Below, one piece after another: positions 1-7,348 of a stretch of DNA of 9,943 nucleotides. The stretch covers positions 1-9,943 of the forward strand of contig JAATGD010000165.1 of assembly GCA_015654965.1 (NCBI GenBank), read 5' to 3'. Positions within the stretch are counted from its first letter, which is position 1. Each line of letters begins with the position of its first letter. The notes under the pieces are model-generated. The model ran no database searches. It worked only from the letters and a program-made list of their open reading frames with translations, and had not been told where the DNA came from. The DNA is from Hyphomicrobiales bacterium (GTDB lineage Bacteria > Pseudomonadota > Alphaproteobacteria > Rhizobiales > Rhizobiaceae). The position numbers were made by a program, and so were the translations under genes.

Positions 1-1
1 C

Positions 2-577
2 ATCATCGTGACGCTTGCCACCATGGGCATGGCGCGCGGTCTTGGTCTCATCTATTCCGGTGGTTATCCGGTCAGTGGCTTGCCGAGCTGGGTGTCATGG
101 TTTGGTGTCGGACGCATCTGGACGATTCCGGTTCCCGTCATCATCATGTTCGTCATCTATGCTATTGCATGGGTGCTGCTGGAACGCACCGCCTTTGGCC
201 GCCATGTCTATGCGCTGGGCGGCAATGAAACCGCGGCGCGGCTTTCAGGCGTGAAAACGCAGCGCGTCAAACTCGCCGTCTATGCGATTTCGGGCCTGAC
301 TGCCGCCTGTGCAGCCGTCATCCTGACCGGCCGCCTGATGAGCGGCCAGCCCAATGCGGGTGTCGGTTTTGAACTCGATGCGATTGCCGCGGTCGTTCTG
401 GGCGGCACGGCGATTTCCGGCGGGCGCGGTCTGGTGCTTGGCACGCTGATCGGCGCGGTGCTTCTGGGCATCCTCAATAACGGCCTCAACCTGATGGGCA
501 TCAACCCCTATCTTCAGGACGTGATAAAGGGCGGCATCATCCTTTTGGCAATCTATATCGGGCGCGAATGGCGTTGA
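2..577 (+). CDS. Sugar ABC transporter permease, RbsC type (5' end missing)
   Basis: Integral membrane permease of a carbohydrate ABC importer (BPD_transp_2 / RbsC-AraH-XylH family), forming the translocation channel for a periplasmic-binding-protein-dependent sugar or polyol transporter. The reading frame is open from base 2, and the first visible residues (IIVTLATMGMARGL) are already mid-protein, so the gene starts upstream of the window; 191 codons remain. Four or five hydrophobic helices are visible. The family's cytoplasmic loop is recognisable as a GFELDAIAAVVLGGTAISGG stretch, followed by two C-terminal hydrophobic segments (GTLIGAVLLGILNNGLNL and VIKGGIILLAIYI). It lies 51 bp upstream of a ribitol-dehydrogenase-like gene on the same strand, so the substrate is probably a pentitol such as ribitol. 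The family call is firm; the substrate is inferred from context only. Confidence 0.93.
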   Translation: MIVTLATMGMARGLGLIYSGGYPVSGLPSWVSWFGVGRIWTIPVPVIIMFVIYAIAWVLLERTAFGRHVYALGGNETAARLSGVKTQRVKLAVYAISGLTAACAAVILTGRLMSGQPNAGVGFELDAIAAVVLGGTAISGGRGLVLGTLIGAVLLGILNNGLNLMGINPYLQDVIKGGIILLAIYIGREWR

Positions 578-616
578 GCCACTGAAAGCGCGTTGCTTTA
601 TCATATCAAGAAAACA

Positions 617-622
617 CAGGAG
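617..622 (+). promoter_or_regulatory. Ribosome-binding site of the ribitol dehydrogenase gene
   Basis: CAGGAG lies 6 bases before the ATG at 629. It supports that start and an independent initiation event after the upstream permease gene. Confidence 0.7.
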
Positions 623-628
623 TAAAAA

Positions 629-1360
629 ATGGCGGAATCGCTCAAGGACAAGATTGCCGTGATTACGGGTGCGGCGTCAGGCATCGGCCTTGCGACAGCA
701 AAAACCCTGCTTGGTGCAGGTGCCACGGTCGTGCTGGTCGACCGCAATGAAGAAGCTTTGACCAAGCTTGTGGGGGAACTGGGCGAAAAAGCCATTGCTC
801 AGGTCACAGATTTGCTCAATGCTGAAAGCTGTGCCGCGATGGTGCCGGAAATTCTCGAAAAAGTCGATCACATCGATATTCTTTATTGCAATGCAGGCAC
901 CTATATTGGCGGCGATCTGACGGAAACGACGGCTGACGCCATCGACAAGATGCTCAACCTCAACGTCAATGCGGTCATCAAGAATGTCCATGCCGTTGCC
1001 CCGCACATGATCGAGCGCAAGACCGGCGACATCATCGTCACCTGTTCGATTGCCGGTCACTACCCGACCTATTGGGAGCCGGTCTATGCCTCGTCCAAAT
1101 GGGCGATCACCTGTTTCGTGCAGACCATGCGCCGCCAGATGATCCCGCATGGTGTGCGCGTGGCGCAAGTCTCGCCCGGACCTGTGGTTTCGGCGCTGCT
1201 TGCCGACTGGCCGGAGGAAAACCTGCGCAAGGCGAAAGAATCGGGCAGCCTGATCGATCCGAGCGAAGTCGCGGATGCGGTCGAATATATACTGACGCGC
1301 AAGCGCACGGTCACGATCCGCGATATGCTGGTTCTACCGACCAATTTTGATCGCGTCTGA
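629..1360 (+). CDS. rbtD: Ribitol 2-dehydrogenase-like short-chain dehydrogenase
   Basis: Classical SDR enzyme of 243 residues, likely oxidising ribitol to D-ribulose with NAD+ in the cytoplasm. The Rossmann glycine motif TGAASGIG is at residues 13-20. Asp38 at the end of the second beta strand points to NAD rather than NADP. NAG is at 88-90, and the catalytic residues are Ser140, Tyr153 and Lys157 (YASSK). Several stretches match what I recall of Klebsiella ribitol dehydrogenase: TLLGAGA near 26-32, NAGTYIGG near 88-95, WEPVY at 149-153, GVRVxxVSPGPVVSALLxDWP, and the C-terminal VTIRDMLVLP. The length also agrees. It sits between a sugar permease and a pentulose kinase, which supports a polyol-catabolic role. 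SDR membership is certain; ribitol specificity is inferred from the similarity and could instead be a related pentitol. Confidence 0.9.
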   Translation: MAESLKDKIAVITGAASGIGLATAKTLLGAGATVVLVDRNEEALTKLVGELGEKAIAQVTDLLNAESCAAMVPEILEKVDHIDILYCNAGTYIGGDLTETTADAIDKMLNLNVNAVIKNVHAVAPHMIERKTGDIIVTCSIAGHYPTYWEPVYASSKWAITCFVQTMRRQMIPHGVRVAQVSPGPVVSALLADWPEENLRKAKESGSLIDPSEVADAVEYILTRKRTVTIRDMLVLPTNFDRV

Positions 1361-1385
1361 CAGCGTTTCACGGAGTACAGTCTGA

Positions 1386-3014
1386 ATGGCCTCGCAATAT
1401 CTGATTGGCGTTGATGTCGGCACGGGTTCCGCCCGTGCAGGCGTCTTTGATCGTAAAGGCAATTTGCTTGCAAGTGCCAAGCGAGCGCTCGACATCTATC
1501 GTGACGATAGCGGCATCGTCGAGCAATCAAGCCAGCAGATATGGCGGGCGGTTTGTGAAGCCATTCGCGAAAGCGTTGCAAGCGCCGGGATTGACCCGGC
1601 GCAAGTTGCGGGCATCGGTTTTGATGCCACCTGTTCTCTGGTGGTGATTGGCGAGGGGGCTGAACCGCTTGCCGTGAGCACAGCGCCTGAACGCGATATC
1701 ATCATCTGGATGGACCATCGCGCTCTTGATCAGGCCGAGCGCATCAATGCGGGCGGGCATGATGTGCTCAAATATGTTGGCGGGCGCATTTCGCCGGAAA
1801 TGCAGACGCCGAAACTGCTCTGGCTCAGCGAAAACAACCCGGAGACCTATAAAAAAGCGCGGCATTTCTTCGACCTCACCGATTTTCTGACATGGAAGGC
1901 AACGGGCGCGCTCGACCGCTCGTCCTGCACCGTCACCTGCAAATGGACCTATCTCGCCCATGAAGGACGCTGGGATGGCGATTATTTCCGCAGCATTGGT
2001 CTGGGTGATCTGGCGGATGACGATTTTGTCCGTATTGGCCAAAACATCGTCGCACCCGGAACAGCCCTCGGGCAGGGGCTGACGGTTGAAGCAGCCGCCG
2101 ACATGGGGCTTATTGCGGGAACGTCCGTTGGCGCAGGGCTGATCGATGCTCATGCCGGTGGCGTGGGGACGGTGGGTGCTAAAGGCGGCGTGGCCGATCC
2201 GGTCAAATGCCTCGCCTATGTTTTCGGCACCTCATCCTGCACCATGACGACGACGGTTGAACCGGCCTTCGTTCCGGGTGTCTGGGGGCCTTATTATTCG
2301 GCGATGATACCGGGAAAATGGCTCAATGAGGGTGGGCAATCGGCGGCAGGGGCGGCAATCGATCATCTGGTCGCGAGCCATCCCGCAAGTGCCGAAGCAT
2401 CCGCACGGGCGAAAGCTGAAAGCAAATCCCTGCCGCAATGGCTGGGCGACCGCGCTATGCAACTGGCGTCATCTGCAAGCCAAGCCGTCCGGCTTGCCGA
2501 TCAATTGCATGTGGTGCCGGAATTTTTGGGCAACCGCGCACCCTTTGCCGATCCGCATGCGCGTAGCGTGATTGTCGGTCAGGGCATGGAGACGGGGGTG
2601 GACAGCCTCGTCGCACTCTATCTCGCGGGCCTATGCGGGCTTGGCTATGGCTTGCGGCAGATTATCGACACGCAAAGCGCCAATGGCGCGCCGGTCGAGG
2701 CCATCAGCATCAGCGGCGGCGCGGGCTCCCATCCGCTTATCCGGCAGTTGTTAGCGGATGCGGCGGGCTTGCCGGTCGAGGTGATCAGCTGTGAGGAGCC
2801 GGTCCTGCTCGGCTCCGCCATATTGGGTGCCATGGCCGCAGGGCTATTCACGGATATGCCAACAGCGATGGGAGAAATGTCGCGTGTTGCAACGCGCCAT
2901 GTGCCGGAACCCGCTGTGCGGGAGGTGCAGGATGCGCGTTATACCGTTTTCCTTACCTTGCAGCGCACCGCACGCGACATCCGCGAGAGCATGCAAAAAG
3001 TCCTGCCCGTTTAA
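1386..3014 (+). CDS. FGGY-family pentulose kinase (probable D-ribulokinase)
   Basis: Cytoplasmic sugar kinase of 542 residues, likely phosphorylating D-ribulose to D-ribulose 5-phosphate with ATP and so feeding the pentose phosphate pathway. The N-terminal ATPase-fold phosphate loop is DVGTGSARAG from Asp10. The substrate-loop motif IIIWMDHRA places Trp108, Asp110 and Arg112. GLIDAHAG supplies the probable catalytic base Asp254. FLGNRAPFADP is near 380-389, and the ISGGAGSHPLIRQ nucleotide-binding motif is near 440-452. The FLGNR-P-AD and late SGGxxxxP segments resemble the eukaryotic FGGY carbohydrate kinase / bacterial pentulose kinase branch more than AraB or XylB. A CGGAG ribosome-binding site lies 10 bases before the ATG, and the gap from the dehydrogenase gene is only 25 bp, so the two are co-transcribed. 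The family is certain; the substrate is inferred from the neighbour that makes D-ribulose. Confidence 0.92.
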   Translation: MASQYLIGVDVGTGSARAGVFDRKGNLLASAKRALDIYRDDSGIVEQSSQQIWRAVCEAIRESVASAGIDPAQVAGIGFDATCSLVVIGEGAEPLAVSTAPERDIIIWMDHRALDQAERINAGGHDVLKYVGGRISPEMQTPKLLWLSENNPETYKKARHFFDLTDFLTWKATGALDRSSCTVTCKWTYLAHEGRWDGDYFRSIGLGDLADDDFVRIGQNIVAPGTALGQGLTVEAAADMGLIAGTSVGAGLIDAHAGGVGTVGAKGGVADPVKCLAYVFGTSSCTMTTTVEPAFVPGVWGPYYSAMIPGKWLNEGGQSAAGAAIDHLVASHPASAEASARAKAESKSLPQWLGDRAMQLASSASQAVRLADQLHVVPEFLGNRAPFADPHARSVIVGQGMETGVDSLVALYLAGLCGLGYGLRQIIDTQSANGAPVEAISISGGAGSHPLIRQLLADAAGLPVEVISCEEPVLLGSAILGAMAAGLFTDMPTAMGEMSRVATRHVPEPAVREVQDARYTVFLTLQRTARDIRESMQKVLPV

Positions 3015-3027
3015 TTAAAATGCCTAT

Positions 3028-3043
3028 AGGGCGGCAAAGCCCT
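3028..3043 (+). repeat. Small inverted repeat between kinase and second dehydrogenase
   Basis: AGGGC, six bases, then GCCCT form a perfect 5-bp-arm inverted repeat in the 44-bp intercistronic gap. No T tract follows, so it is not a terminator. It might be a minor RNA processing or stability element, or chance. Confidence 0.3.
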
Positions 3044-3046
3044 GCC

Positions 3047-3053
3047 AAAGAGG
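3047..3053 (+). promoter_or_regulatory. Ribosome-binding site that fixes the start at 3059
   Basis: AAAGAGG ends 5 bases before the ATG at 3059. The upstream in-frame ATG at 3020 has no such site and would add 13 residues unlike the family N-terminus. Confidence 0.65.
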
Positions 3054-3058
3054 TCAAT

Positions 3059-3784
3059 ATGCAGTTTTCTGGAAAATCCGTTATCGTCACCGGGGCGGGC
3101 AAGGGTATTGGACGCGCCTGCGCGCAATTAATGGCAAGCCGTGGCGCGGAAGTGGTGGCGTTGAGCCGCACGCAGGCCGATCTCGACAGTCTCCGCGCAG
3201 AGATCGGTGGGCGTTCGATACAAGTCGATCTAGCTGATCCTAAAGCCGCGCGTGAAGCGATCAGGCAAGCAGGCGCTTGCGATTATCTGATTAACAGCGC
3301 AGGCACTAATGTGCTGGAAAGCGTGCTGGAAATGACCGATGCGGGCTATGAGACAGTGCTGGGCATTAATTTGCGTGCGGCATTGATCGCCTGTCAGGAA
3401 TTTGCCCGCCTGCGGGTTGCGGCGGGGGGCGGTGGCGCTATCGTCAATATCACTTCGATTGCAGGCCATCGTGGTTTTCAGGATCATCTGTGCTATGCGG
3501 CATCGAAAGCGGGGCTTGAAGGCGCGACCCGCGTTCTCGCCAGGGAACTGGGAGCGCATGGCATTCGGGTGAATGCGGTTGCGCCCACCATCACGCTGAC
3601 AGAACTTGCGGCGGAAGCATGGAGCGATCCGGCCAAGAGCGAGCCGATGATGGTGCGTCATCCCCTTGGTCGCTTTGCGCAATCGGACGATGTCGCGCAG
3701 GCAATCGCGCTTCTTTTGAGCGATGACAGCGCCATGGTGACGGGCGCGACCCTGCCGGTGGATGGCGGTTTTCTGGCGGTTTAG
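3059..3784 (+). CDS. DCXR-like short-chain dehydrogenase (L-xylulose/carbonyl reductase type)
   Basis: Classical SDR of 241 residues. The glycine motif TGAGKGIG is at residues 11-18. Arg37 after the second beta strand (LSRTQADLDSL) suggests NADP(H). The catalytic set is Asn104, Ser133, Tyr146 and Lys150. The protein follows the animal dicarbonyl/L-xylulose reductase pattern as I recall it almost from end to end, including VTGAGKGIGR, SRTQADLDSL, the IRVNAVxPT segment, AWSDPxK, PLGRFA and LLSDxSxMxTGxTLPVxGGF. The enzyme probably interconverts a polyol and a ketose, for example xylitol/L-xylulose or an arabitol, complementing the ribitol dehydrogenase upstream. The start at 3059 was chosen because of its ribosome-binding site and family length; a longer form from 3020 is possible. 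It is the last gene of the operon, and its stop overlaps that of the convergent emrB. Confidence 0.88.
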   Translation: MQFSGKSVIVTGAGKGIGRACAQLMASRGAEVVALSRTQADLDSLRAEIGGRSIQVDLADPKAAREAIRQAGACDYLINSAGTNVLESVLEMTDAGYETVLGINLRAALIACQEFARLRVAAGGGGAIVNITSIAGHRGFQDHLCYAASKAGLEGATRVLARELGAHGIRVNAVAPTITLTELAAEAWSDPAKSEPMMVRHPLGRFAQSDDVAQAIALLLSDDSAMVTGATLPVDGGFLAV

Positions 3785-5358
3785 TGACCTCCGCCGCCGC
3801 CAGCAACCGCTTTGGGTTTGCGCAACAGCATCGCGCAGACGGCAAGGGCTGAAAACATCATCGTCAGGATGAAGAACACATCGATGAACGACAGCAGTGT
3901 TGCCTGCTGGCGCACCATGCCCGACATTTTCGAGATGGCGATGGTCGCACCATCCAGCCCCATGGCATTATATTTGGCGGTCAGGTTCGCCAGCATGTTT
4001 TCCGCTTCCGCATTGCCCCAGCTTACATGTTCGGCGAGACGGTCATAATGCATGTCGTTGCGTCGCGTCAGGATGGTGTTGATGACGGCAAGGCCCACCG
4101 CACCACCCAGATTACGCGTCAGGTTGAAAAGGCCGGATGCGTTTTTTATCAAGGCAGGCGGAAGCGTGCCGAGCGCCAGATTGTTGATCGGTACCATGCA
4201 GAGCATCAGCGAACAACCGCGCAAAACCTGCGGGATCAGCAATTCATGAAAATCCCAGTCCGCCGTCAGGCCCGTCACCGTCCATGTGCCGGCGGCAAAG
4301 CCCAGAAAGCCGATCATCATCATCAGGCGCGGGTCCATGCGATTGGACAGAAAACCTGCCAATGGTGCCGTGAAGAACATGGCAATACCACTGACGAACA
4401 GCGCCTCGCCGATCATGAGCGCATCATAGCCGCGCACGCTGCTCAGATAAAGCGGATAGAGATAGGTCAGGCCATAAAGCCCGACGCCCATGACGAAGGA
4501 AAACAGCGAGCCAAAGGCAAAATTGACGTTCTTGAAGGCGCGCAGATCCACAATGGGCTCGTCGCTGGTAAAAGCGCGATAGAAAAACAGGATGCCGCCG
4601 ACCGTCATGACGATGGAGAGGATGAAAATGGCCTCGTCTTGCAGCCAGTCGTTGCGCGGGCCTTCCTCTAGCACATATTCCATGGAACCCAGAAAGGCCG
4701 CCATGCCAATGAGGCCCCACCAGTCGAACTTGCTCAACAGCGAGCTGTCGCCCTCGTCGAAATCGATGAGGTTCCATGCGGCAATGCTCACCAGAATGCC
4801 GGGTCCGACATTGACCAGAAACAGCCAGTGCCACGAAAAGGCGTGGCTGAGATAGCCGCCGATGGTGGGGCCGATGGTGGGGGCAAGGGTTGCCACAAGG
4901 CCGATCATCGGCGAGACGATGGAGCGTTTGGAAGGCGGAAAGATCGTGAAGGCGGCCGCGAAGACGCTGGGGATCATGCCACCGCCGATAAAGCCCTGAA
5001 TGGCGCGATAGACGATCATCTGCTCGATATTGGTGGCGGTCGCGCACAACATGCTGGCAAGCGTAAAACCCGCCGCTGAGAGCGTGAACAGCACGCGTGT
5101 CGACATCAGCCGCCCGAGAAAGCCCGAGAGCGGGATCATGATGACTTCGGCGATGAGGTAGGAGGTCTGCACCCACGAGATTTCATCGGAGCTGGCGCTC
5201 AAGCCCGCCTGAATTTCAGACAAGGAGGCCGAGACGATCTGGATATCGAGGATCGCCATGAACATGCCGAACACCATCGCAAGAAAGCCGATGGCCTTCC
5301 TGGGGTCGATGCGGTCTTCCGCCGGGTTCATGGGGCCAATTGTCGTGTCTGCGGCCAT
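3781..5358 (-). CDS. emrB: EmrB-type multidrug efflux MFS transporter (DHA2, 14 helices)
   Basis: Inner-membrane drug:proton antiporter of 525 residues from the chosen ATG. The first helix carries the DHA2 signature LDIQIVSASL with an intramembrane Asp. Loop 2-3 has GFLGRLMSTR (motif A type), helix 4 has YRAIQGFIGGGMIPS, and helix 5 has the antiporter motif C (LAPTIGPTIGGYLS). About 14 hydrophobic segments follow, ending in a short Lys-rich stretch and a GGGGGH tail. It probably works with the adjacent EmrA protein and an outer-membrane channel encoded elsewhere. The longer TTG start at 5409 would overlap emrA by 47 bp; ATG 5358 leaves 4 bases after the emrA stop and fits tight translational coupling. 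An ATG at 5331 is also possible. The drug substrates cannot be read from the sequence. Confidence 0.93.
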   Translation of the reverse strand: MAADTTIGPMNPAEDRIDPRKAIGFLAMVFGMFMAILDIQIVSASLSEIQAGLSASSDEISWVQTSYLIAEVIMIPLSGFLGRLMSTRVLFTLSAAGFTLASMLCATATNIEQMIVYRAIQGFIGGGMIPSVFAAAFTIFPPSKRSIVSPMIGLVATLAPTIGPTIGGYLSHAFSWHWLFLVNVGPGILVSIAAWNLIDFDEGDSSLLSKFDWWGLIGMAAFLGSMEYVLEEGPRNDWLQDEAIFILSIVMTVGGILFFYRAFTSDEPIVDLRAFKNVNFAFGSLFSFVMGVGLYGLTYLYPLYLSSVRGYDALMIGEALFVSGIAMFFTAPLAGFLSNRMDPRLMMMIGFLGFAAGTWTVTGLTADWDFHELLIPQVLRGCSLMLCMVPINNLALGTLPPALIKNASGLFNLTRNLGGAVGLAVINTILTRRNDMHYDRLAEHVSWGNAEAENMLANLTAKYNAMGLDGATIAISKMSGMVRQQATLLSFIDVFFILTMMFSALAVCAMLLRKPKAVAGGGGGH

Positions 5359-5362
5359 GATA

Positions 5363-6532
5363 TCAGTCGGTCTTGTCTTCCGGGGCGGTGCGGGTGTCGA
5401 TATCGACAATCACGCTCAGGCCCGCACGAATCTTGCCGGAATCGAGCGCGTCCTGCGGGATGGCGATGCGCACCGGCACGCGCTGCACGACCTTGGTGAA
5501 ATTGCCGGTGGCGTTTTCAGGCGGCAATAGCGAGAATACGGCTCCCGATGCGGGCGCGACCGAAATCACCTTGCCGTCGAATTTTGCGCCATCGAGCGCA
5601 TCGACAGAAATATGCGCCGTCTCGCCGGTCTTGATGTCGGCAAGCTGCGTTTCCTTGTAATTGGCGTCGATATAAAGCGCATTGACCGGAACAAGGGCGG
5701 CAATTTTTTGCCCCGGCGAGACAAGATCGCCTTTCTTGCCGGAAAGATTGCCGACAACGCCGTCAAAGGGGGCGCGCAGGGTGGTGAACGACAGGTCGCG
5801 GGCCGCCTTGTCACGCGCCAGTTCAAGCGATTTCGTGCCGCTGTCGGCTTCCTTATATTGCGCGTTAAGCACTTCTATATTGGCCTTGGCCGAGGCGATC
5901 TGCGCATCTGCGCCTGCAACATTGGCTTCGGCCTGACTGAGTGAGGATTGCGCATTGTCGAGGTCGGACTGGGCGACAAAACGCGTATTATGCAATTGTT
6001 TGACGCGCGTCAGCGTCGCCTGCGCATTGGTCAGCACCGCCGCATTGGCAAGTTTTTGCGCCTGCGCCTGTTGCAATGTGGCGCGGGCCGCTTCGGTCTG
6101 GGCGAGGATGCGGTTGAGCGTCTCTTTCTGCGTTGCAAGTTTTGCTTCCGCCTCATCGAGCGCAATACGGTAATCGCCGTCATCGAGCTGGAAAATGACG
6201 TCATTTTCCTTGATGCGCTGGTTGGCGCTTACGGGGATATTTGCAATATAGCCCGTCACTTTCGGCGCAATCGAGGCAATATCGCCCTGCACATAGGCAT
6301 CGTCCGTCGATACCATGAAGCGTCCGACCGTCCAGTAATCATAACCATACCAGCCAGCGACCGCGAGGGCTGCAAGGCCAAGAACCGGTAGCAAAAGGCG
6401 CTTGCGTGAGCCGCCTTTGCTTTCGTTTCCGGCATTTTTCGTATCATGCGGCGGGGTGGTATTGGTGCTGTCCGTCTTCGCCTTGGGGAACGGACGAATC
6501 TCAGCCTGATCTGCGGATTGAGTGGCAGTCAT
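5363..6532 (-). CDS. emrA: EmrA-type membrane fusion protein (HlyD family)
   Basis: Periplasmic adaptor subunit of a tripartite multidrug pump, about 389 residues. After a polar cytoplasmic N-terminus there is one membrane anchor (LLLPVLGLAALAVAGW). The biotinyl-lipoyl-like half motif STDDAYVQGDIASIAPKVTG is followed by a long Ala/Gln-rich alpha-helical hairpin with coiled-coil character. The second half of the lipoyl domain (LRAPFDGVVGNL...GDLVSPGQ) and a beta-barrel region come next, near the end with RVPVRIAIP. These are textbook EmrA/HlyD_D23 features. The start is uncertain: ATG 6532 is preferred, but an in-frame GTG at 6556 would add 8 residues, and neither has a good ribosome-binding site. 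It is the first gene of emrA-emrB, divergent from the TetR gene across a region with two probable operators. Confidence 0.93.
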   Translation of the reverse strand: MTATQSADQAEIRPFPKAKTDSTNTTPPHDTKNAGNESKGGSRKRLLLPVLGLAALAVAGWYGYDYWTVGRFMVSTDDAYVQGDIASIAPKVTGYIANIPVSANQRIKENDVIFQLDDGDYRIALDEAEAKLATQKETLNRILAQTEAARATLQQAQAQKLANAAVLTNAQATLTRVKQLHNTRFVAQSDLDNAQSSLSQAEANVAGADAQIASAKANIEVLNAQYKEADSGTKSLELARDKAARDLSFTTLRAPFDGVVGNLSGKKGDLVSPGQKIAALVPVNALYIDANYKETQLADIKTGETAHISVDALDGAKFDGKVISVAPASGAVFSLLPPENATGNFTKVVQRVPVRIAIPQDALDSGKIRAGLSVIVDIDTRTAPEDKTD

Positions 6533-6560
6533 GGGGGATGCTTTCTGGAAAGTCACGAAA

Positions 6561-6578
6561 TTGAACCGCTTGGTTCGA
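6561..6578. promoter_or_regulatory. Probable TetR operator 1 (emrA side)
   Basis: TTGAACCGCTTGGTTCGA has perfect GAACC / GGTTC arms around 4 bases. It matches operator 2 at 14 of 18 positions, with the same length and centre. It lies just downstream of the presumed emrA promoter, where binding would block emrAB transcription. Confidence 0.75.
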
Positions 6579-6580
6579 TG

Positions 6581-6611
6581 TTGACTTAATGCAATAAGAT
6601 GCGCATATCAA
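6581..6611. promoter_or_regulatory. Overlapping divergent promoters of tetR and emrAB
   Basis: On the + strand, TTGACT (6581-6586) is followed after 17 bases by CATATC (6604-6609), a plausible though weak promoter for tetR. On the - strand, TTGATA (complement of 6606-6611) is followed after 17 bases by a poor -10 near 6583-6588 reading towards emrA. The two lie back to back between the two operators. The -35 boxes are convincing; the -10 boxes are weak. Confidence 0.45.
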
Positions 6612-6618
6612 GGATAAA

Positions 6619-6636
6619 TCGAACCGATCAGTTCGA
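6619..6636. promoter_or_regulatory. Probable TetR operator 2 (tetR side)
   Basis: TCGAACCGATCAGTTCGA has outer TCGAAC / GTTCGA arms around 6 bases. It is the second copy of the operator-like palindrome, centred 58 bp from the first. It falls between the presumed tetR -10 and the tetR start codon, where binding would give autorepression. Confidence 0.75.
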
Positions 6637-6656
6637 TTAGATCAAGAGTTTGTGAT

Positions 6657-7328
6657 ATGAAGCCCGAATGCAATGCTGAAACCTCCGAAACGGCCGAAAC
6701 GGAATGCGGGCGCACGCGTCCTGGCGCGGGGCAGGACCCCATCAAGCGACGCCAGATTCTGGAAGGCGCGCAAAGCGTTTTTTTGCGCATGGGTTTTGAT
6801 GCCGCAAGCATGAATGACATTGCGCGTGAAGCGGGCGTGTCCAAAGGCACGATCTATGTCTACTTCAACAAAAAGGACGATTTGTTCGTCGAACTTTGCG
6901 AACATCATCGCCAGACAACCTTCGGCTTCCTGATCGGTCAACTCGACAAGGGCTTTTCCACGCGCGAGGAACTGATGAAGTTTGGCGTGGCGCTTGTGAC
7001 GCTGATCACCTCTCCCACCGCCATTCAGGCGCAACGCATCGTGCTGGGTGTGTGCGAGCGTAAACCGGAACTGGCGACCCGCTTTTATGATCGCGGGCCC
7101 AAACGCAGCCTTGTCGCCATCATCGAATATCTCAACAGGATGGTTGCCGCAGGCGTGCTCGTGCCGCTCGATGCAGAACGTGCGGCTTACCAGCTTTTCG
7201 ATCTTTTTCTATCCGGTCTTTATCGTCCGCGGCTCTTCGGAGCAATGCCGGAGGCACCCTCGCAGCAGACCATTCGTGCCAATGTCGAAGCAGCTGTCGA
7301 CTTCTTTTTGAAAGCCTATAGCAAATAG
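6657..7328 (+). CDS. TetR-family repressor, probable regulator of emrAB
   Basis: One-component transcriptional repressor of 223 residues. The DNA-binding domain spans roughly residues 31-77: ILEGAQSVFLRMGFDAASM, then the helix-turn-helix DIAREAGVSKGTIYVYFNKKDDLF. The first 25-30 residues are a polar, Glu/Thr-rich extension. The C-terminal part (about 80-223) is an all-helical ligand-binding and dimer domain resembling the AefR-like group, ending in VEAAVDFFLKAYSK. It is divergently transcribed from emrA, and the intergenic region carries two matching palindromes, the standard layout of a drug-responsive local repressor. The ligand is unknown. ATG 6657 has only a weak CAAGAG upstream. The stop codon lies within a 13-bp tandem duplication. 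Confidence 0.92.
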   Translation: MKPECNAETSETAETECGRTRPGAGQDPIKRRQILEGAQSVFLRMGFDAASMNDIAREAGVSKGTIYVYFNKKDDLFVELCEHHRQTTFGFLIGQLDKGFSTREELMKFGVALVTLITSPTAIQAQRIVLGVCERKPELATRFYDRGPKRSLVAIIEYLNRMVAAGVLVPLDAERAAYQLFDLFLSGLYRPRLFGAMPEAPSQQTIRANVEAAVDFFLKAYSK

Positions 7329-7348
7329 GTTTTACAAATAGGTTTTAC
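7323..7348 (+). repeat. 13-bp tandem duplication spanning the tetR stop
   Basis: AAATAGGTTTTAC occurs twice in perfect tandem (7323-7335 and 7336-7348). The first copy contains the tetR TAG stop at 7326-7328; the second copy repeats that TAG three bases plus ten further on. Confidence 0.9.

Noticed and set aside
585..599. AAAGC-N5-GCTTT inverted repeat between permease and ribitol dehydrogenase
   Set aside because: The arms are only 5 bp and no T tract follows. It is too weak to call a terminator and could be chance.
1527..2153. 208-codon open frame on the - strand inside the kinase gene
   Set aside because: It is antisense to strongly conserved FGGY kinase motifs and has no recognisable domain.
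3020..3058. Longer N-terminus for the DCXR-like protein from ATG 3020
   Set aside because: There is no ribosome-binding site before 3020, and the added residues do not fit the family. AAAGAGG before 3059 supports the shorter form.
4027..4671. 214-codon open frame on the + strand inside emrB
   Set aside because: It is antisense to a clear EmrB gene, has low-complexity polar content rich in His, Gln, Arg and Lys, and has no family resemblance or ribosome-binding site.
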